64,000 bases of DNA from Flavobacterium glycines (GCF_900100165.1 NZ_FNEO01000001.1:1302001-1366000); one strand, 5' to 3'. Shown: positions 9,449 through 18,101, counted from the first letter of the stretch. Notes: generated from the letters alone by a model not told the origin. A program made the numbers and translations.

Positions 9449-10420
9449 ATGGAAGCGACAGTTACTACTGCAAATAATGAAGAAACAACTTGGGGAGGCG
9501 GCAATGAGCCAATGAGAGCAAGTTATGGTAAAATGATGATGTGGTTCTTTATCATGTCTGATGCCTTGACGTTCTCAGGATTTTTAGCGGCTTACGGTTT
9601 TTCAAGATTTAAATTTATTGAAACCTGGCCATTGGCCGATGAAGTGTTTACTCACTTCCCATTTATGCATGGAGTTACTGCTCCTATGTATTATGTGGCA
9701 TTTATGACTTTTATTTTGATCTTTTCATCTGTAACGATGGTTTTAGCTGTTGATGCAGGTCACCAAATGAAGAAAAATAAAGTAATAGTGTATATGTTTT
9801 TAACCATTATTGGTGGTTTAATTTTCGTTGGTTCTCAGGCTTGGGAGTGGAAAAACTTTATCAAAGGAGAATACGGAGCTGTTGAAACAAAAGGAGGAAG
9901 TATTCTTCAGTTTGTTAAAGATGGTAAACAAATTGCACTTGCTGATTTTGCAGTGAAATTACCTGAAGAAAGAGCACAATTGACAAGAAGTCGTGGTACA
10001 TGGTTTCAGGAAGAAGCTAATTTGCCTTCTTACTCAGTTGCTGAGGTTCAGGCTGGTTTTAAAGCGCATCCTGATGTGTTGATTAGAACTGAACTTATTC
10101 ATGATAAACAAAAAACTGTTCTTACAAGAGCTCAATCTGAAGCAAGATTAAAAGATGCTGTTTATGTGGTTGAGGGAGCTAACTTAGAAAGAAACGAATA
10201 CGGAAGTAAGTTGTTTGCTGATTTCTTCTTCTTTATTACTGGTTTCCACGGATTCCACGTATTTTCCGGAGTTATTATTAATATTATTATTTTCTTCAAT
10301 GTGTTGTTGGGAACATATGAGAAAAGAAAAAGTTATGAAATGGTAGAGAAAGTTGGTTTATACTGGCACTTTGTTGACTTGGTGTGGGTATTTGTATTTA
10401 CAGTTTTCTATCTAGTTTAA
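9449..10420 (+). CDS. Cytochrome c oxidase subunit III with a large hydrophilic insertion
   Basis: The 323-residue protein keeps the subunit III helices (FFIMSDALTFSGF near residue 40, then FHGFHVFSG and LYWHFVDLVWVFVF at the end). A polar stretch of about 110 residues (roughly 140-253) sits between two helices. That stretch has mixed charge, few cysteines and no motif I recognise. Subunit III usually lacks such a loop, so it may face the periplasm or a partner protein. It lies 20 bases before the subunit IV gene and is presumably cotranscribed with it. The family call is firm; the insertion's role is unknown. Confidence 0.92.
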   Translation: MEATVTTANNEETTWGGGNEPMRASYGKMMMWFFIMSDALTFSGFLAAYGFSRFKFIETWPLADEVFTHFPFMHGVTAPMYYVAFMTFILIFSSVTMVLAVDAGHQMKKNKVIVYMFLTIIGGLIFVGSQAWEWKNFIKGEYGAVETKGGSILQFVKDGKQIALADFAVKLPEERAQLTRSRGTWFQEEANLPSYSVAEVQAGFKAHPDVLIRTELIHDKQKTVLTRAQSEARLKDAVYVVEGANLERNEYGSKLFADFFFFITGFHGFHVFSGVIINIIIFFNVLLGTYEKRKSYEMVEKVGLYWHFVDLVWVFVFTVFYLV

Positions 10421-10440
10421 TTTTTTAAAGTTTTTATATT

Positions 10441-10791
10441 ATGGCACACGCACATGAATCAAATGCAGGTAGAATTTGGAAAGTATTCGCAATTTTATCA
10501 GTAGTTACAATTATAGAGGTGTTTTTAGGGATTTATAAGCCAGATGCTATTCATCGCCAATATTTTCTTGGTATGAGCTTATTGAATTGGATATTTTATG
10601 GACTTACAGTGTTTAAGGCATATTATATTGTATGGGCATTTATGCACTTAGAAGGTGAAAAATCCAGTCTTAAGTGGTCTATAGTTTTACCAATTGTTTT
10701 TCTTGTCTTATACTTACTTTTCATTCTGTTGACTGAAGGGCATTATATTTATGGGGTTTTTAAAGATTCGACAATAAAATGGAATTTTTAA
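10441..10791 (+). CDS. Cytochrome c oxidase subunit IV family protein
   Basis: This 116-residue protein has three membrane helices and a short polar N-terminus. The pattern of helix, FKAYYIVWAFMHLEGE segment, helix is that of prokaryotic oxidase subunit IV (CyoD/CtaF-like). These small subunits help assemble or stabilise heme-copper oxidases. It is the last gene of the ctaB transcription unit and is followed by a strong terminator. The catalytic subunits I and II are not in the window. Confidence 0.9.
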   Translation: MAHAHESNAGRIWKVFAILSVVTIIEVFLGIYKPDAIHRQYFLGMSLLNWIFYGLTVFKAYYIVWAFMHLEGEKSSLKWSIVLPIVFLVLYLLFILLTEGHYIYGVFKDSTIKWNF

Positions 10792-10806
10792 CACTATATT
10801 AATTCA

Positions 10807-10837
10807 AAAAAAGGGCACGCTTTGCGTGCCTTTTTTT
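10807..10837 (+). terminator. Rho-independent terminator after oxidase subunit IV
   Basis: GGCACGC pairs with GCGTGCC across a three-base loop. The stem is flanked by A-rich and T-rich arms that extend the pairing and supply the T-tract. Confidence 0.9.
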
Positions 10838-10844
10838 ATTTTTG
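10837..10844 (+). promoter_or_regulatory. Candidate promoter of the SCO/DUF420 gene group
   Basis: TATTTTTG begins in the T-tract of the preceding terminator and lies 24 bases before the ATG at 10868. Terminator and promoter are thus fused into one compact boundary. No TTG at ideal spacing. Confidence 0.45.
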
Positions 10845-10867
10845 CACTTTAAAAAACACTTTTCCTG

Positions 10868-11509
10868 ATGAAGAAAAATATTGTTCTTTTTGTACTTTTC
10901 ATATTACCAATTGTTGCTTATCTTTTTTTTGCTTCAGGAGTTAATAGTTTTACCAAGTTGCCAGTTATTACTTCAAAAGTTGCCGATTTAGGAAATTGGG
11001 AATCTTTAAAAGGAGAGAAGGTGAGTTTGAATAATAAAATTACTATCCTGGGTTTCTCTGGTACCGAAATTTTGAAAAACAGAGGGAATCTGTTTAATCT
11101 AAATGAAAAAATCTACCAACGTTACCATAGCTTTAAAGATTTGCAGTTTGTGATGGTTTGCCCTTTGGGTGCCGAAAAAGATGTCAAAAAAATCATGGAT
11201 GCTTTTGATGATTTTACAGATGTATCCCAATGGCATTTTGTTTTTGCAAGTCCTGAAGAAATTAAAGCGTATTATACTCAATTGAAATTAGTCAATAAAT
11301 TAGATGTCAATTTTGGAACTTCTAATGTTTATATAATTGACAAAGAAAGGAATTTAAGAGGTCGTAAAGACAAAAAAGATTATTTGGAGGGTTATGATAC
11401 TTTTCATCCTTCTGAGTTAAGTAACGAAATGCTGGATGATTTTAAAGTTATTCTTTATGAATATCGTGCAGCGCTTAAAAAGAATCACAACGCAACTAAG
11501 CAATTGTAA
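10868..11509 (+). CDS. Membrane-anchored thioredoxin-fold protein, SCO-like but lacking catalytic cysteines
   Basis: This 213-residue protein has an N-terminal membrane anchor (residues 4-23). Its soluble domain has the strand pattern of SCO/thioredoxin proteins: KITILGFSG, then LQFVMVCPLG, then a late TSNVYIIDKE strand. The CxxxC pair expected after the first strand is absent (it reads FSGTEILK) and only one Cys is visible, in VMVCPLG. It sits 11 bases before a canonical SCO gene with intact cysteines. A structural or assembly partner of the SCO protein is a plausible inference. The fold call is by pattern only. Confidence 0.6.
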   Translation: MKKNIVLFVLFILPIVAYLFFASGVNSFTKLPVITSKVADLGNWESLKGEKVSLNNKITILGFSGTEILKNRGNLFNLNEKIYQRYHSFKDLQFVMVCPLGAEKDVKKIMDAFDDFTDVSQWHFVFASPEEIKAYYTQLKLVNKLDVNFGTSNVYIIDKERNLRGRKDKKDYLEGYDTFHPSELSNEMLDDFKVILYEYRAALKKNHNATKQL

Positions 11510-11520
11510 ATCGTTTATTT

Positions 11521-12207
11521 ATGTTAAAAAATAAGTCCTTTATTGGAATCGCATTTATAGTTTTGATCTTTGGTATTTATGCCGTGCCTAAGATTATTTC
11601 CCGTGTTCAAAACAGTAATGTAGTAAAAGCCGATCGTTTGGATAAGCTTTCTTCTTTTTCAGATACTGATGGGGTTTTGGAAAAAATTGGTCCTGCTCCT
11701 AAATTTGAATTAACAAATCAGGATGGGAAGAAGATAACTAATGCCAGTTACAAAGGAAAGGTTTATGTTTTAGAATTTTTCTTTACCACTTGTCCTTCTA
11801 TTTGTCCAAAAATGAACCAAAGTATGTTGGTTCTTGAAAAAAAATTCTTTGGAAATCCTAATTTTGGAATTGTTTCTATAACTATTGATCCTATGCATGA
11901 TACACCTGCAGTTTTAAAAGATCATGCGCAGTTGATAGGAGTGAAGTCTTCTAACTGGAATTTTTTGACAGGTGACAGGCAAACAATATTTGATTTGGCT
12001 AACAAAGGTTTTAATCTTTATGCAGGTGAAAATGCTAAGGTGAATGGTGGATTTGAACATTCGGGTATGTTTGCATTAATAGATAAAAATGGAAATATTC
12101 GTTGTAGGAAAGATGAATTTGGCAATCCAATTTTATACTATGATGGATTAGAAAAATCAGGAGTTAGAGACATTCAACAGGATATAAGTATTTTATTAGC
12201 AGAATAA
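11521..12207 (+). CDS. SCO1/SenC family copper chaperone
   Basis: This 228-residue membrane-anchored thioredoxin-fold protein delivers copper to the CuA site of cytochrome c oxidase. The copper-binding pair is Cys91 and Cys95 in TTCPSICPKMN, and the partner His180 lies in GFEHSGMFALID. The N-terminal hydrophobic anchor covers residues 7-25. TIDPMHDTP is another SCO hallmark. It sits between the cysteine-less relative and the DUF420 gene, with gaps of 11 and 3 bases, next to the oxidase genes. Function is well supported by family and context. Confidence 0.95.
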   Translation: MLKNKSFIGIAFIVLIFGIYAVPKIISRVQNSNVVKADRLDKLSSFSDTDGVLEKIGPAPKFELTNQDGKKITNASYKGKVYVLEFFFTTCPSICPKMNQSMLVLEKKFFGNPNFGIVSITIDPMHDTPAVLKDHAQLIGVKSSNWNFLTGDRQTIFDLANKGFNLYAGENAKVNGGFEHSGMFALIDKNGNIRCRKDEFGNPILYYDGLEKSGVRDIQQDISILLAE

Positions 12208-12210
12208 ATC

Positions 12211-12753
12211 ATGGAGAAACAAAATTTGGAAACAAAATATAATAAGTGGATTGTAGTTTTGTCGGTAGCCATTCCATTAGTAGTGGCATTGCTTTTTGGA
12301 GTTAATTTAAGAAAATTAGGTTATGATGTAGAGCCTCTTTCTTTTTTACCACCTATTTATGCTACTATAAACGGAATTACAGCGGTTATATTGGTTTTAG
12401 CGGTAAGAGCTATAAAAAATGGAAACAGACAATTGCATGAAAATTTAATGAAGACGGCTATAGCCTGTTCAGTTGCTTTTTTAGGAATGTATGTGGCTTA
12501 TCATATGACTTCTGATTCTACAAAATTTGGAGGAGAAGGAGTTATTAAGTATGTGTACTATTTTATTCTGGTAACTCATATCATTCTTTCTGTTGCTATT
12601 ATTCCTTTGGTTTTAATCACTTATGTTCGTGCTTTAGCTCAGGTATTTGATAAGCATAAAAAAATAGCCAAAATTACTTTTCCTATTTGGTTGTATGTGG
12701 CAGTAACTGGTGTTATTGTATATTTAATGATTGCTCCTTATTATGCACACTAA
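12211..12753 (+). CDS. DUF420 family membrane protein
   Basis: This 180-residue integral membrane protein has about five helices and scattered histidines, including RQLHENLMK, YHMTSD and LVTHIILS. Those are typical of DUF420 (YozB/CtaM-like) proteins. In Firmicutes, CtaM-type DUF420 proteins are needed for maturation of heme-copper oxidases. The setting, next to SCO, ctaB and oxidase subunits, agrees with that role. The stop codon overlaps the next gene by 11 bases. Confidence 0.88.
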   Translation: MEKQNLETKYNKWIVVLSVAIPLVVALLFGVNLRKLGYDVEPLSFLPPIYATINGITAVILVLAVRAIKNGNRQLHENLMKTAIACSVAFLGMYVAYHMTSDSTKFGGEGVIKYVYYFILVTHIILSVAIIPLVLITYVRALAQVFDKHKKIAKITFPIWLYVAVTGVIVYLMIAPYYAH

Positions 12754-13021
12754 AGAAAAAAGAAAAAAGAACCAAGAACAAAGAGAAAAGAATATTTTTA
12801 AGTTAGAATATATCTTTATCCTTTTCTCTTTTTTCTATGCTCTTTCTGCAAATGCGCAATGTGCTATGTGTAGAGCAGCATTAACTAATGATGCTAATGT
12901 GGAACAAGCCAAGGCTGTAAATGATGGAATTGTTTATTTAATGGTTATTCCCTATTTATTAGTAGCTCTTGTGGGTTATTTTGTTTATAAAATGAGAAAA
13001 AGCAAATCAAAAACAGAATAG
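12743..13021 (+). CDS. Small secreted/membrane protein with a CAMC motif
   Basis: This protein of about 92 residues starts at ATG 12743, inside the end of the DUF420 gene; a TTG at 12731 is less likely. After a very basic N-terminus comes a hydrophobic signal segment ending in ANAQ, then CAMC (a CxxC pair), a short polar helix and a C-terminal membrane helix with a lysine-rich cytosolic tail. The cysteines would face the periplasm. Its coupling to SCO and DUF420 suggests a copper or thiol role in oxidase assembly. No named family is recognised. Confidence 0.75.
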   Translation: MHTKEKRKKNQEQREKNIFKLEYIFILFSFFYALSANAQCAMCRAALTNDANVEQAKAVNDGIVYLMVIPYLLVALVGYFVYKMRKSKSKTE

Positions 13022-13023
13022 AT

Positions 13024-14430
13024 TTATTCTAATCCGTCAACAGAGATGTTGATTTCTCCATTTATTTTTACAAATGCAATAATAGCATTTTGACTCAATT
13101 CAATTTTTTGAAATTGAATATCATCCATTTTGCCATTTACAAAAACGCCGGTCATTGGTGAATAATTATTCATGTAATTCAGCATGTTTTTTTTGCCTTC
13201 ATCCAAATTCGGTTTAATGGAATAGCGGCAATTTTGCTGTATTTTTTTCAAAATTATTCCTTGTGCAAGCCAGTTGGCTGTTCGTAACAATTTGTTTTTA
13301 GTATCCAGAACATAGTCCAGTTCGTCAAAATAAATTTCTTTTTTTTCGGTATTGTATTTTGGAAATCCGGCTAAATAGATGGTTCCGTTTATCGAGCCTG
13401 TCAGATCCAGGGCAATTACCATTTTTCCGCTTTTATGCCAGATATTTACGTCCTGAACAGTAACTTTTCTGGATCCGGAAGTAAATTCTTGTCCGGCAAA
13501 ATTTTTCTTCATAATTCTGGAAGCATCCTGATAGCTGGACACCGCAATAATGTTGGCGTTAATTTGATTTGGAATTTTGTTTACTGTTTTTAACGTGATT
13601 TTATTGCTGTCAAATTTAGGTTCAGGGGTTTGCCCGATGATGGTTTCCATATTGCATTTGATTCCCATTTGCAATAAAAAGGAATCATTTTTTAAATGTG
13701 ACGTTGTTGAGTAAATTTCTAATGGAACAATTCTTAGCCAGCTTTCATAGGCTTCATTCATTTGGAATGGAGTGCAGATTTTTTCTAAAGCTGTTAAGAC
13801 ATTTGGTTTAAAATCGGTTGATTTTTCAATTGCTTCATCGATCTTTTTTTCAATTTTTGATTTGAATAATTTTATTGAAGGATTGATTAAATATGTAACC
13901 GGCATGTTTTTGCCAAAAACAGTCATAGTTGGACTTTCGTTCCAATCCAGAGAACTTAATTCAGTTAGCGTTTTGAGTTTCCAGTTGTTTAAGTTCACTT
14001 TGCTGTTAAGGGTTACAATTCCATTAAGATTGAATTCTTTGGTGTTGTAAAGTGAAACTCCCATGGTTTTAGTTCCAATTCTATATTTGATGTTGGCTTT
14101 TAAAGGAAGAATTGTAGTGATTTTTTCCGAATTAGCATCATTACTGTTTTTAATTGTGATAGGTGCTAATTTCCAAATTTTCATTTCGATATCGTCATCT
14201 TCAATGTTGTTGTCTTCGTAAATTAAACCATTTAAAAAAAGATTGGTTTTGTTTTCAATATCTTTTAGTTTAATACTAATGGGTAAATTAATAAATGAAG
14301 GAACATTGTTGTATACTATTGGACTTGCGTCATCCGGTTCCGGTTTTAATGTGGCCAGTTTATGAGAAGTTGAGCAGCTTAAAAAGCTTAATAAACAGAA
14401 AGAAACGAGAGAATATATGATTTTTTTCAT
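13024..14430 (-). CDS. DUF4403 family lipoprotein
   Basis: The 468-residue protein has a lipoprotein signal peptide with the lipid-acceptor Cys19 (SFLSCSTS). It belongs by pattern to DUF4403, large secreted proteins of Bacteroidota and some Proteobacteria with long beta-rich repeats. Two related halves each carry a segment in which beta strands flank a helix rich in Lys and Glu, as in lipid-binding tubular (TULIP-like) proteins. That structural comparison is an inference. It converges with the CAMC gene, with a two-base gap and no clear terminator. Function is unknown. Confidence 0.8.
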   Translation of the reverse strand: MKKIIYSLVSFCLLSFLSCSTSHKLATLKPEPDDASPIVYNNVPSFINLPISIKLKDIENKTNLFLNGLIYEDNNIEDDDIEMKIWKLAPITIKNSNDANSEKITTILPLKANIKYRIGTKTMGVSLYNTKEFNLNGIVTLNSKVNLNNWKLKTLTELSSLDWNESPTMTVFGKNMPVTYLINPSIKLFKSKIEKKIDEAIEKSTDFKPNVLTALEKICTPFQMNEAYESWLRIVPLEIYSTTSHLKNDSFLLQMGIKCNMETIIGQTPEPKFDSNKITLKTVNKIPNQINANIIAVSSYQDASRIMKKNFAGQEFTSGSRKVTVQDVNIWHKSGKMVIALDLTGSINGTIYLAGFPKYNTEKKEIYFDELDYVLDTKNKLLRTANWLAQGIILKKIQQNCRYSIKPNLDEGKKNMLNYMNNYSPMTGVFVNGKMDDIQFQKIELSQNAIIAFVKINGEINISVDGLE

Positions 14431-14569
14431 TCGACTGATTTGAAGGCGTAAATTTAGAAAAAGCTTTTAATTTCCGTCGAAAAAAGATATAGCTAAATTG
14501 CTGTTAGTTTTATATTTAAGATTTTAAAATGTTTTCTTCAGATGTGTGTATTCTTAAGTAATAAAAATT

Positions 14570-14577
14570 TATTTTTG
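14570..14577 (+). promoter_or_regulatory. Candidate promoter of the TolC/HlyD pair
   Basis: TATTTTTG lies 34 bases before the ATG at 14611. It lies within the longer open frame that begins at 14542, which argues for the downstream start. No TTG at ideal spacing. Confidence 0.45.
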
Positions 14578-14610
14578 TGTAGTAACTTTACTTCATTTTA
14601 TTTGGATGAT

Positions 14611-15984
14611 ATGAATTTAATCAAACATAGGAGTTTACTACTCTTGCTTTTTCTAAGTTTTTATTGCAATGGACAATCTAAGAAATGGTCTTTGGAAGAG
14701 TGTGTAAAATATGCTTTAGATCATAATATTTCCATTCGTCAATCGGAGTTAGATACCCAAACAGCTGGGATTGATAAAAAAGATGCTTTTGGTAAATTCC
14801 TGCCTACGGTATCCGCTTCGGCATCACATTCCTGGAATATTGGTTTGAATCAGGATATCACTACGGGACTTTTAAAAAATCAAACTACTCAATTTACATC
14901 GGCGGGAGCCAATGTTGGGATTGATATTTACAAAGGTTTACAAAATGTAAATAATTTAAGAAAAGCAAATCTTTCCATTTTGGCATCCAAATACCAATTG
15001 CAAAAAATGCAGGAAGATATTGCATTGAATGTGGCAAATGCTTTTTTGCAGGTGCTTTTTAATAAAGAGAATTTAAAGGTTCAAAATGAACAATTGGCAA
15101 TTGATAATAAACAATTAAAACGAACGGAAGAATTAGTCAATGCCGGAAATTTGCCTAAAGGTGATTTGTTAGATGTTAAGGCTACTATTGCTTCGGACAA
15201 TCAAAAAGTAATAACAGCCGAAAATGCTTTGTTGATTTCTAAATTAAGTTTGGCTCAGTTGCTGCAATTAGACAGTTTTGAGAATTTTGATGTTGATGAT
15301 GCGAATGAATTTCAAATGGATCAGGCTATTTTGTCGCAAACGCCAACAGCGATTTATGACAAAGCAAAGCAAGAGCGCATGGAGTTGAAAATTGCTCAGA
15401 CCAATTTAGAGATTGCTCAGAAAAATGTGAGTATTGCCAAAGGAGCTTACCAACCTACATTGAGAGGTTTTTATAATTTTAACAGCCGTGTCTCTTATGC
15501 TGATGTGGCTTTGAGGGATAATACAACAGGAGCAATTATTGGTACTCAGTCTCCACCTAAATTTTTTGATCAGTTTAGTGATAATAAAGGGCAGTCTTTT
15601 GGCGGGCAATTGAATATTCCAATTTTTAATGGTTTTGCAACCCGTAATAATGTGGAGCGGACTAAAGTAAATTTTGAGAAATCGAAAATAGCATTAGAAC
15701 AACAGGAATTGGATTTACAACGTAATGTGTATACTGCTTTTACTGATGCTAAAGGTGCTTTGAAAGCGTATGAATCTGCTGTTCAGGCCTTGGATTCTAG
15801 GTTAGAATCGTATAATTATGCCAGAGAAAAATTTGAAGTGGGATTGATGAATGCATTCGAATTGAGTCAGTCACAAACCTTACTTTCAGGAGCGCAATCA
15901 GAAGTATTAAGAGCTAAATACGATTATATTTTTAAAACAAAAATATTAGAATTCTATTTTGGAATTCCTATTGTAAAAAATTAG
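14611..15984 (+). CDS. TolC family outer-membrane efflux protein
   Basis: From the ATG at 14611 the protein has about 457 residues and a signal peptide (LLLLLFLSFYCNGQ). Two outer-membrane efflux protein repeats with long coiled helices follow. The first opens with WSLEECVKYALDHNISI, the usual N-terminal motif. An upstream ATG at 14542 would add 23 residues before the signal peptide and is rejected. The gene is followed after seven bases by its periplasmic adaptor, forming the outer part of a tripartite exporter. No inner-membrane transporter follows directly, so the pump is incomplete here. Confidence 0.93.
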   Translation: MNLIKHRSLLLLLFLSFYCNGQSKKWSLEECVKYALDHNISIRQSELDTQTAGIDKKDAFGKFLPTVSASASHSWNIGLNQDITTGLLKNQTTQFTSAGANVGIDIYKGLQNVNNLRKANLSILASKYQLQKMQEDIALNVANAFLQVLFNKENLKVQNEQLAIDNKQLKRTEELVNAGNLPKGDLLDVKATIASDNQKVITAENALLISKLSLAQLLQLDSFENFDVDDANEFQMDQAILSQTPTAIYDKAKQERMELKIAQTNLEIAQKNVSIAKGAYQPTLRGFYNFNSRVSYADVALRDNTTGAIIGTQSPPKFFDQFSDNKGQSFGGQLNIPIFNGFATRNNVERTKVNFEKSKIALEQQELDLQRNVYTAFTDAKGALKAYESAVQALDSRLESYNYAREKFEVGLMNAFELSQSQTLLSGAQSEVLRAKYDYIFKTKILEFYFGIPIVKN

Positions 15985-15991
15985 ATACATT

Positions 15992-17287
15992 ATGTCAAAG
16001 AAAAAAAAATATATCCTTCTTGCTGTTTTAGTAGTAGTTCTTGGAACAACATTGTATTTGTGGAAAAAAGGTCTTTTATGGAATAAAGACGAAGCAAAAG
16101 AAATTGAAATTGCTAAAATAGTTCCCATGACTATTGTGGAAACAGTATCGGCAACCGGGAAAATCCAGCCTGAAATTGAGGTGAAAATTGCTTCAATGGT
16201 TTCCGGAGAAATTATTGATTTGCCCGTAAAAGAAGGTCAGGTAGTAAAAAAAGGAGATTTATTAGTGAAAATAAATCCCGATTTGTATCTGTCAAGTCTC
16301 AACAGAACGGTGGCGGGATTATCAGGTTCTAAGGCCGGATTAACACAAAGTGAAGCGCAGTTTAAAGAAGCAAAATCCAGTTATGAAAGGAATAAGGTTT
16401 TGTTTGAAAAAGGTATTATTTCTAAGTCGGATTGGGATAAATCGATTGCGTCTTTTGAGGTAGCAAAGGCAACACGTCAATCGGCATATTACAGTGTTCA
16501 GAGTGCTTCTGCTTCGGTGAATGAAGCAAAAGATAATTTGGGAAGAACCAGTATTTACGCTCCGGCCGATGGTACAATTTCAGTACTTAATGTAGAATTA
16601 GGGGAACGAGTTTTGGGTACGCAGCAAATGGCCGGAACCGAATTAATGCGTGTGGCAAATTTGAATAATATGGAAGTAGAAGTGGATGTCAATGAAAATG
16701 ATATTGTGAAAATCAAAGAAGGTGATTTGGCTAATGTTGAAGTGGATGCCTATTTGAAAAAACAATTCAAAGGAGTGGTGACGAGTATTTCTAATTCGGC
16801 GAGTTCAACTTTAACCGCAGATCAGGTTACTAATTTTAAAGTTAAGGTTCGAATTTTGAAAGAATCTTATGCTGATTTATTAGAAGGCAAACCGGCGACT
16901 TATTCGCCTTTCAGACCGGGAATGACGGCTACGGTGGATATTATTACGAAAACGAAAAGAAATGTTTTGGCAGTGCCTATTAGTTCAGTAGTGGTGAAAT
17001 CGGATACTACAGCAGTTAAAATATCGGATAAAAAGAATCCTGATCCAAAAGAAGAAAAAAATACTGTTCCTAAAAACGATAAAAAATTGGAGTGCGTTTT
17101 CCTGAAAGTAGGGGAGAAAGCTAAAATTAAGATTGTAAAAACAGGAATTCAGGATGATACCAATATAGAAATTCTCAGCGGAGTGAAAAGTGGGGATGAA
17201 GTTATAACGGGGCCTTATACTACTGTGAGTAAAGAATTGAATTCGGGAGATAAGGTAAAGCTTAAAAAGGAAGGAGCTAAGAAATAA
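15992..17287 (+). CDS. Efflux periplasmic adaptor (HlyD/MacA-like)
   Basis: The 431-residue membrane-fusion protein has an N-terminal membrane anchor (residues 6-24), a lipoyl/barrel-sandwich half-motif (VKEGQVVKKGDLLVKINP), a helical hairpin and a second half-motif (SIYAPADGTISVLNVELGE). Beta-barrel and membrane-proximal domains follow. A lysine-rich insertion (about residues 346-368) interrupts the last domain. The layout resembles MacA, the adaptor of MacB-type ABC exporters. It follows its TolC partner, but the next gene is tsaB, so the inner-membrane component must be elsewhere or absent. Confidence 0.92.
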   Translation: MSKKKKYILLAVLVVVLGTTLYLWKKGLLWNKDEAKEIEIAKIVPMTIVETVSATGKIQPEIEVKIASMVSGEIIDLPVKEGQVVKKGDLLVKINPDLYLSSLNRTVAGLSGSKAGLTQSEAQFKEAKSSYERNKVLFEKGIISKSDWDKSIASFEVAKATRQSAYYSVQSASASVNEAKDNLGRTSIYAPADGTISVLNVELGERVLGTQQMAGTELMRVANLNNMEVEVDVNENDIVKIKEGDLANVEVDAYLKKQFKGVVTSISNSASSTLTADQVTNFKVKVRILKESYADLLEGKPATYSPFRPGMTATVDIITKTKRNVLAVPISSVVVKSDTTAVKISDKKNPDPKEEKNTVPKNDKKLECVFLKVGEKAKIKIVKTGIQDDTNIEILSGVKSGDEVITGPYTTVSKELNSGDKVKLKKEGAKK

Positions 17288-17348
17288 GTGGGTTCATTGT
17301 AAAACGCATTTGAATTTTTTAGACCTTTGCAAAAAAAATAAATTACCA

Positions 17349-18017
17349 TTGAATTATATACTGAATATAGAAACGGCTACTAAAAGATGTTCTGTTTCAA
17401 TTGCTAAAGAAGGGAAAACGATTGTTTGTAATGAAATAGCCGAAGAAGGTTATTCTCATGCAGAGCGTTTGCATGTTTTTATTGAAGAAAGTATAAAAGA
17501 AGCCGGAATAAGTTATAAAGATTTAGTTGCTATTGCTGTAAGTCAGGGGCCGGGTTCTTATACAGGATTGCGAATTGGTGTTTCTGCGGCGAAAGGTTTG
17601 TGTTATGCTCTAGGGATTCCGTTAATTGCTGTGGATACTTTAAAAGCTTTGGCAGCTCAGGTTAGAGTAGAATCAGGGATAATTGTTCCAATGTTGGATG
17701 CTAGAAGAATGGAAGTGTATAGCGCTGTTTTTTCAGCCGGTTTAGAGTCTAAAAGAGCAATTCAGGCTGAGATTATTACTGAAGATTCTTTTCAGGAATT
17801 TGATGAAACCTTATATTTTGTAGGTGATTGTGCCGGGAAATGTAAAACAGTTTTAACTAAGGCTAATTTTGTGTTTTTAGAAGATGTAGTCTATCCATCG
17901 GCTAACGAAATGAGTGCTTTTAGTTATGAAAAGCTTGTGAATAATGATTTTGTAGACGTTGCTTATTTTGAACCTTATTACCTGAAAGATTTTATGATAA
18001 TGACTTCTAAAAAATAG
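17349..18017 (+). CDS. tsaB: tRNA threonylcarbamoyladenosine biosynthesis protein TsaB
   Basis: TsaB is an actin-like ATPase-fold protein of about 222 residues. It partners TsaD and TsaE to make the t6A modification at position 37 of ANN-decoding tRNAs. Signature segments are YILNIETAT at the N-terminus, SQGPGSYTGLRIG and a later PMLDARRMEVY. No ATG is available; TTG at 17349 gives MNYILNIETAT, which matches the expected N-terminus exactly. An earlier TTG at 17310 adds unrelated residues. It follows the efflux adaptor by 61 bases and converges with the Nfu gene across a bidirectional terminator. Confidence 0.93.
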   Translation: MNYILNIETATKRCSVSIAKEGKTIVCNEIAEEGYSHAERLHVFIEESIKEAGISYKDLVAIAVSQGPGSYTGLRIGVSAAKGLCYALGIPLIAVDTLKALAAQVRVESGIIVPMLDARRMEVYSAVFSAGLESKRAIQAEIITEDSFQEFDETLYFVGDCAGKCKTVLTKANFVFLEDVVYPSANEMSAFSYEKLVNNDFVDVAYFEPYYLKDFMIMTSKK

Positions 18018-18027
18018 TAACACAAAC

Positions 18028-18083
18028 TTGTCATTCCGACGAAGGAGGAATCCCATCAAGTGACTCATACAATGGAATGATAG
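18028..18083 (+). repeat. Intergenic dispersed repeat of the TCATTCCGACGAAGGAGGAATC type
   Basis: The phrase TCATTCCGACGAAGGAGG followed by AATC is a motif I recognise as a recurrent intergenic element in Flavobacteria. Its arm TCATTCC (18031-18037) is mirrored by GGAATGA (18074-18080), giving an imperfect hairpin. Only one copy is present in this window, so repetition cannot be shown here. Confidence 0.5.
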
Positions 18084-18101
18084 TTTTTAAGAAGTTTGTA
18101 T

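Noticed and set aside
13772..14050. Plus-strand open frame inside the DUF4403 gene
   Set aside because: Antisense to a full-length lipoprotein gene, with no start signals or recognisable product.
14542..14610. ATG at 14542 as start of the TolC gene
   Set aside because: It would put 23 residues before a good signal peptide and contains the promoter box.
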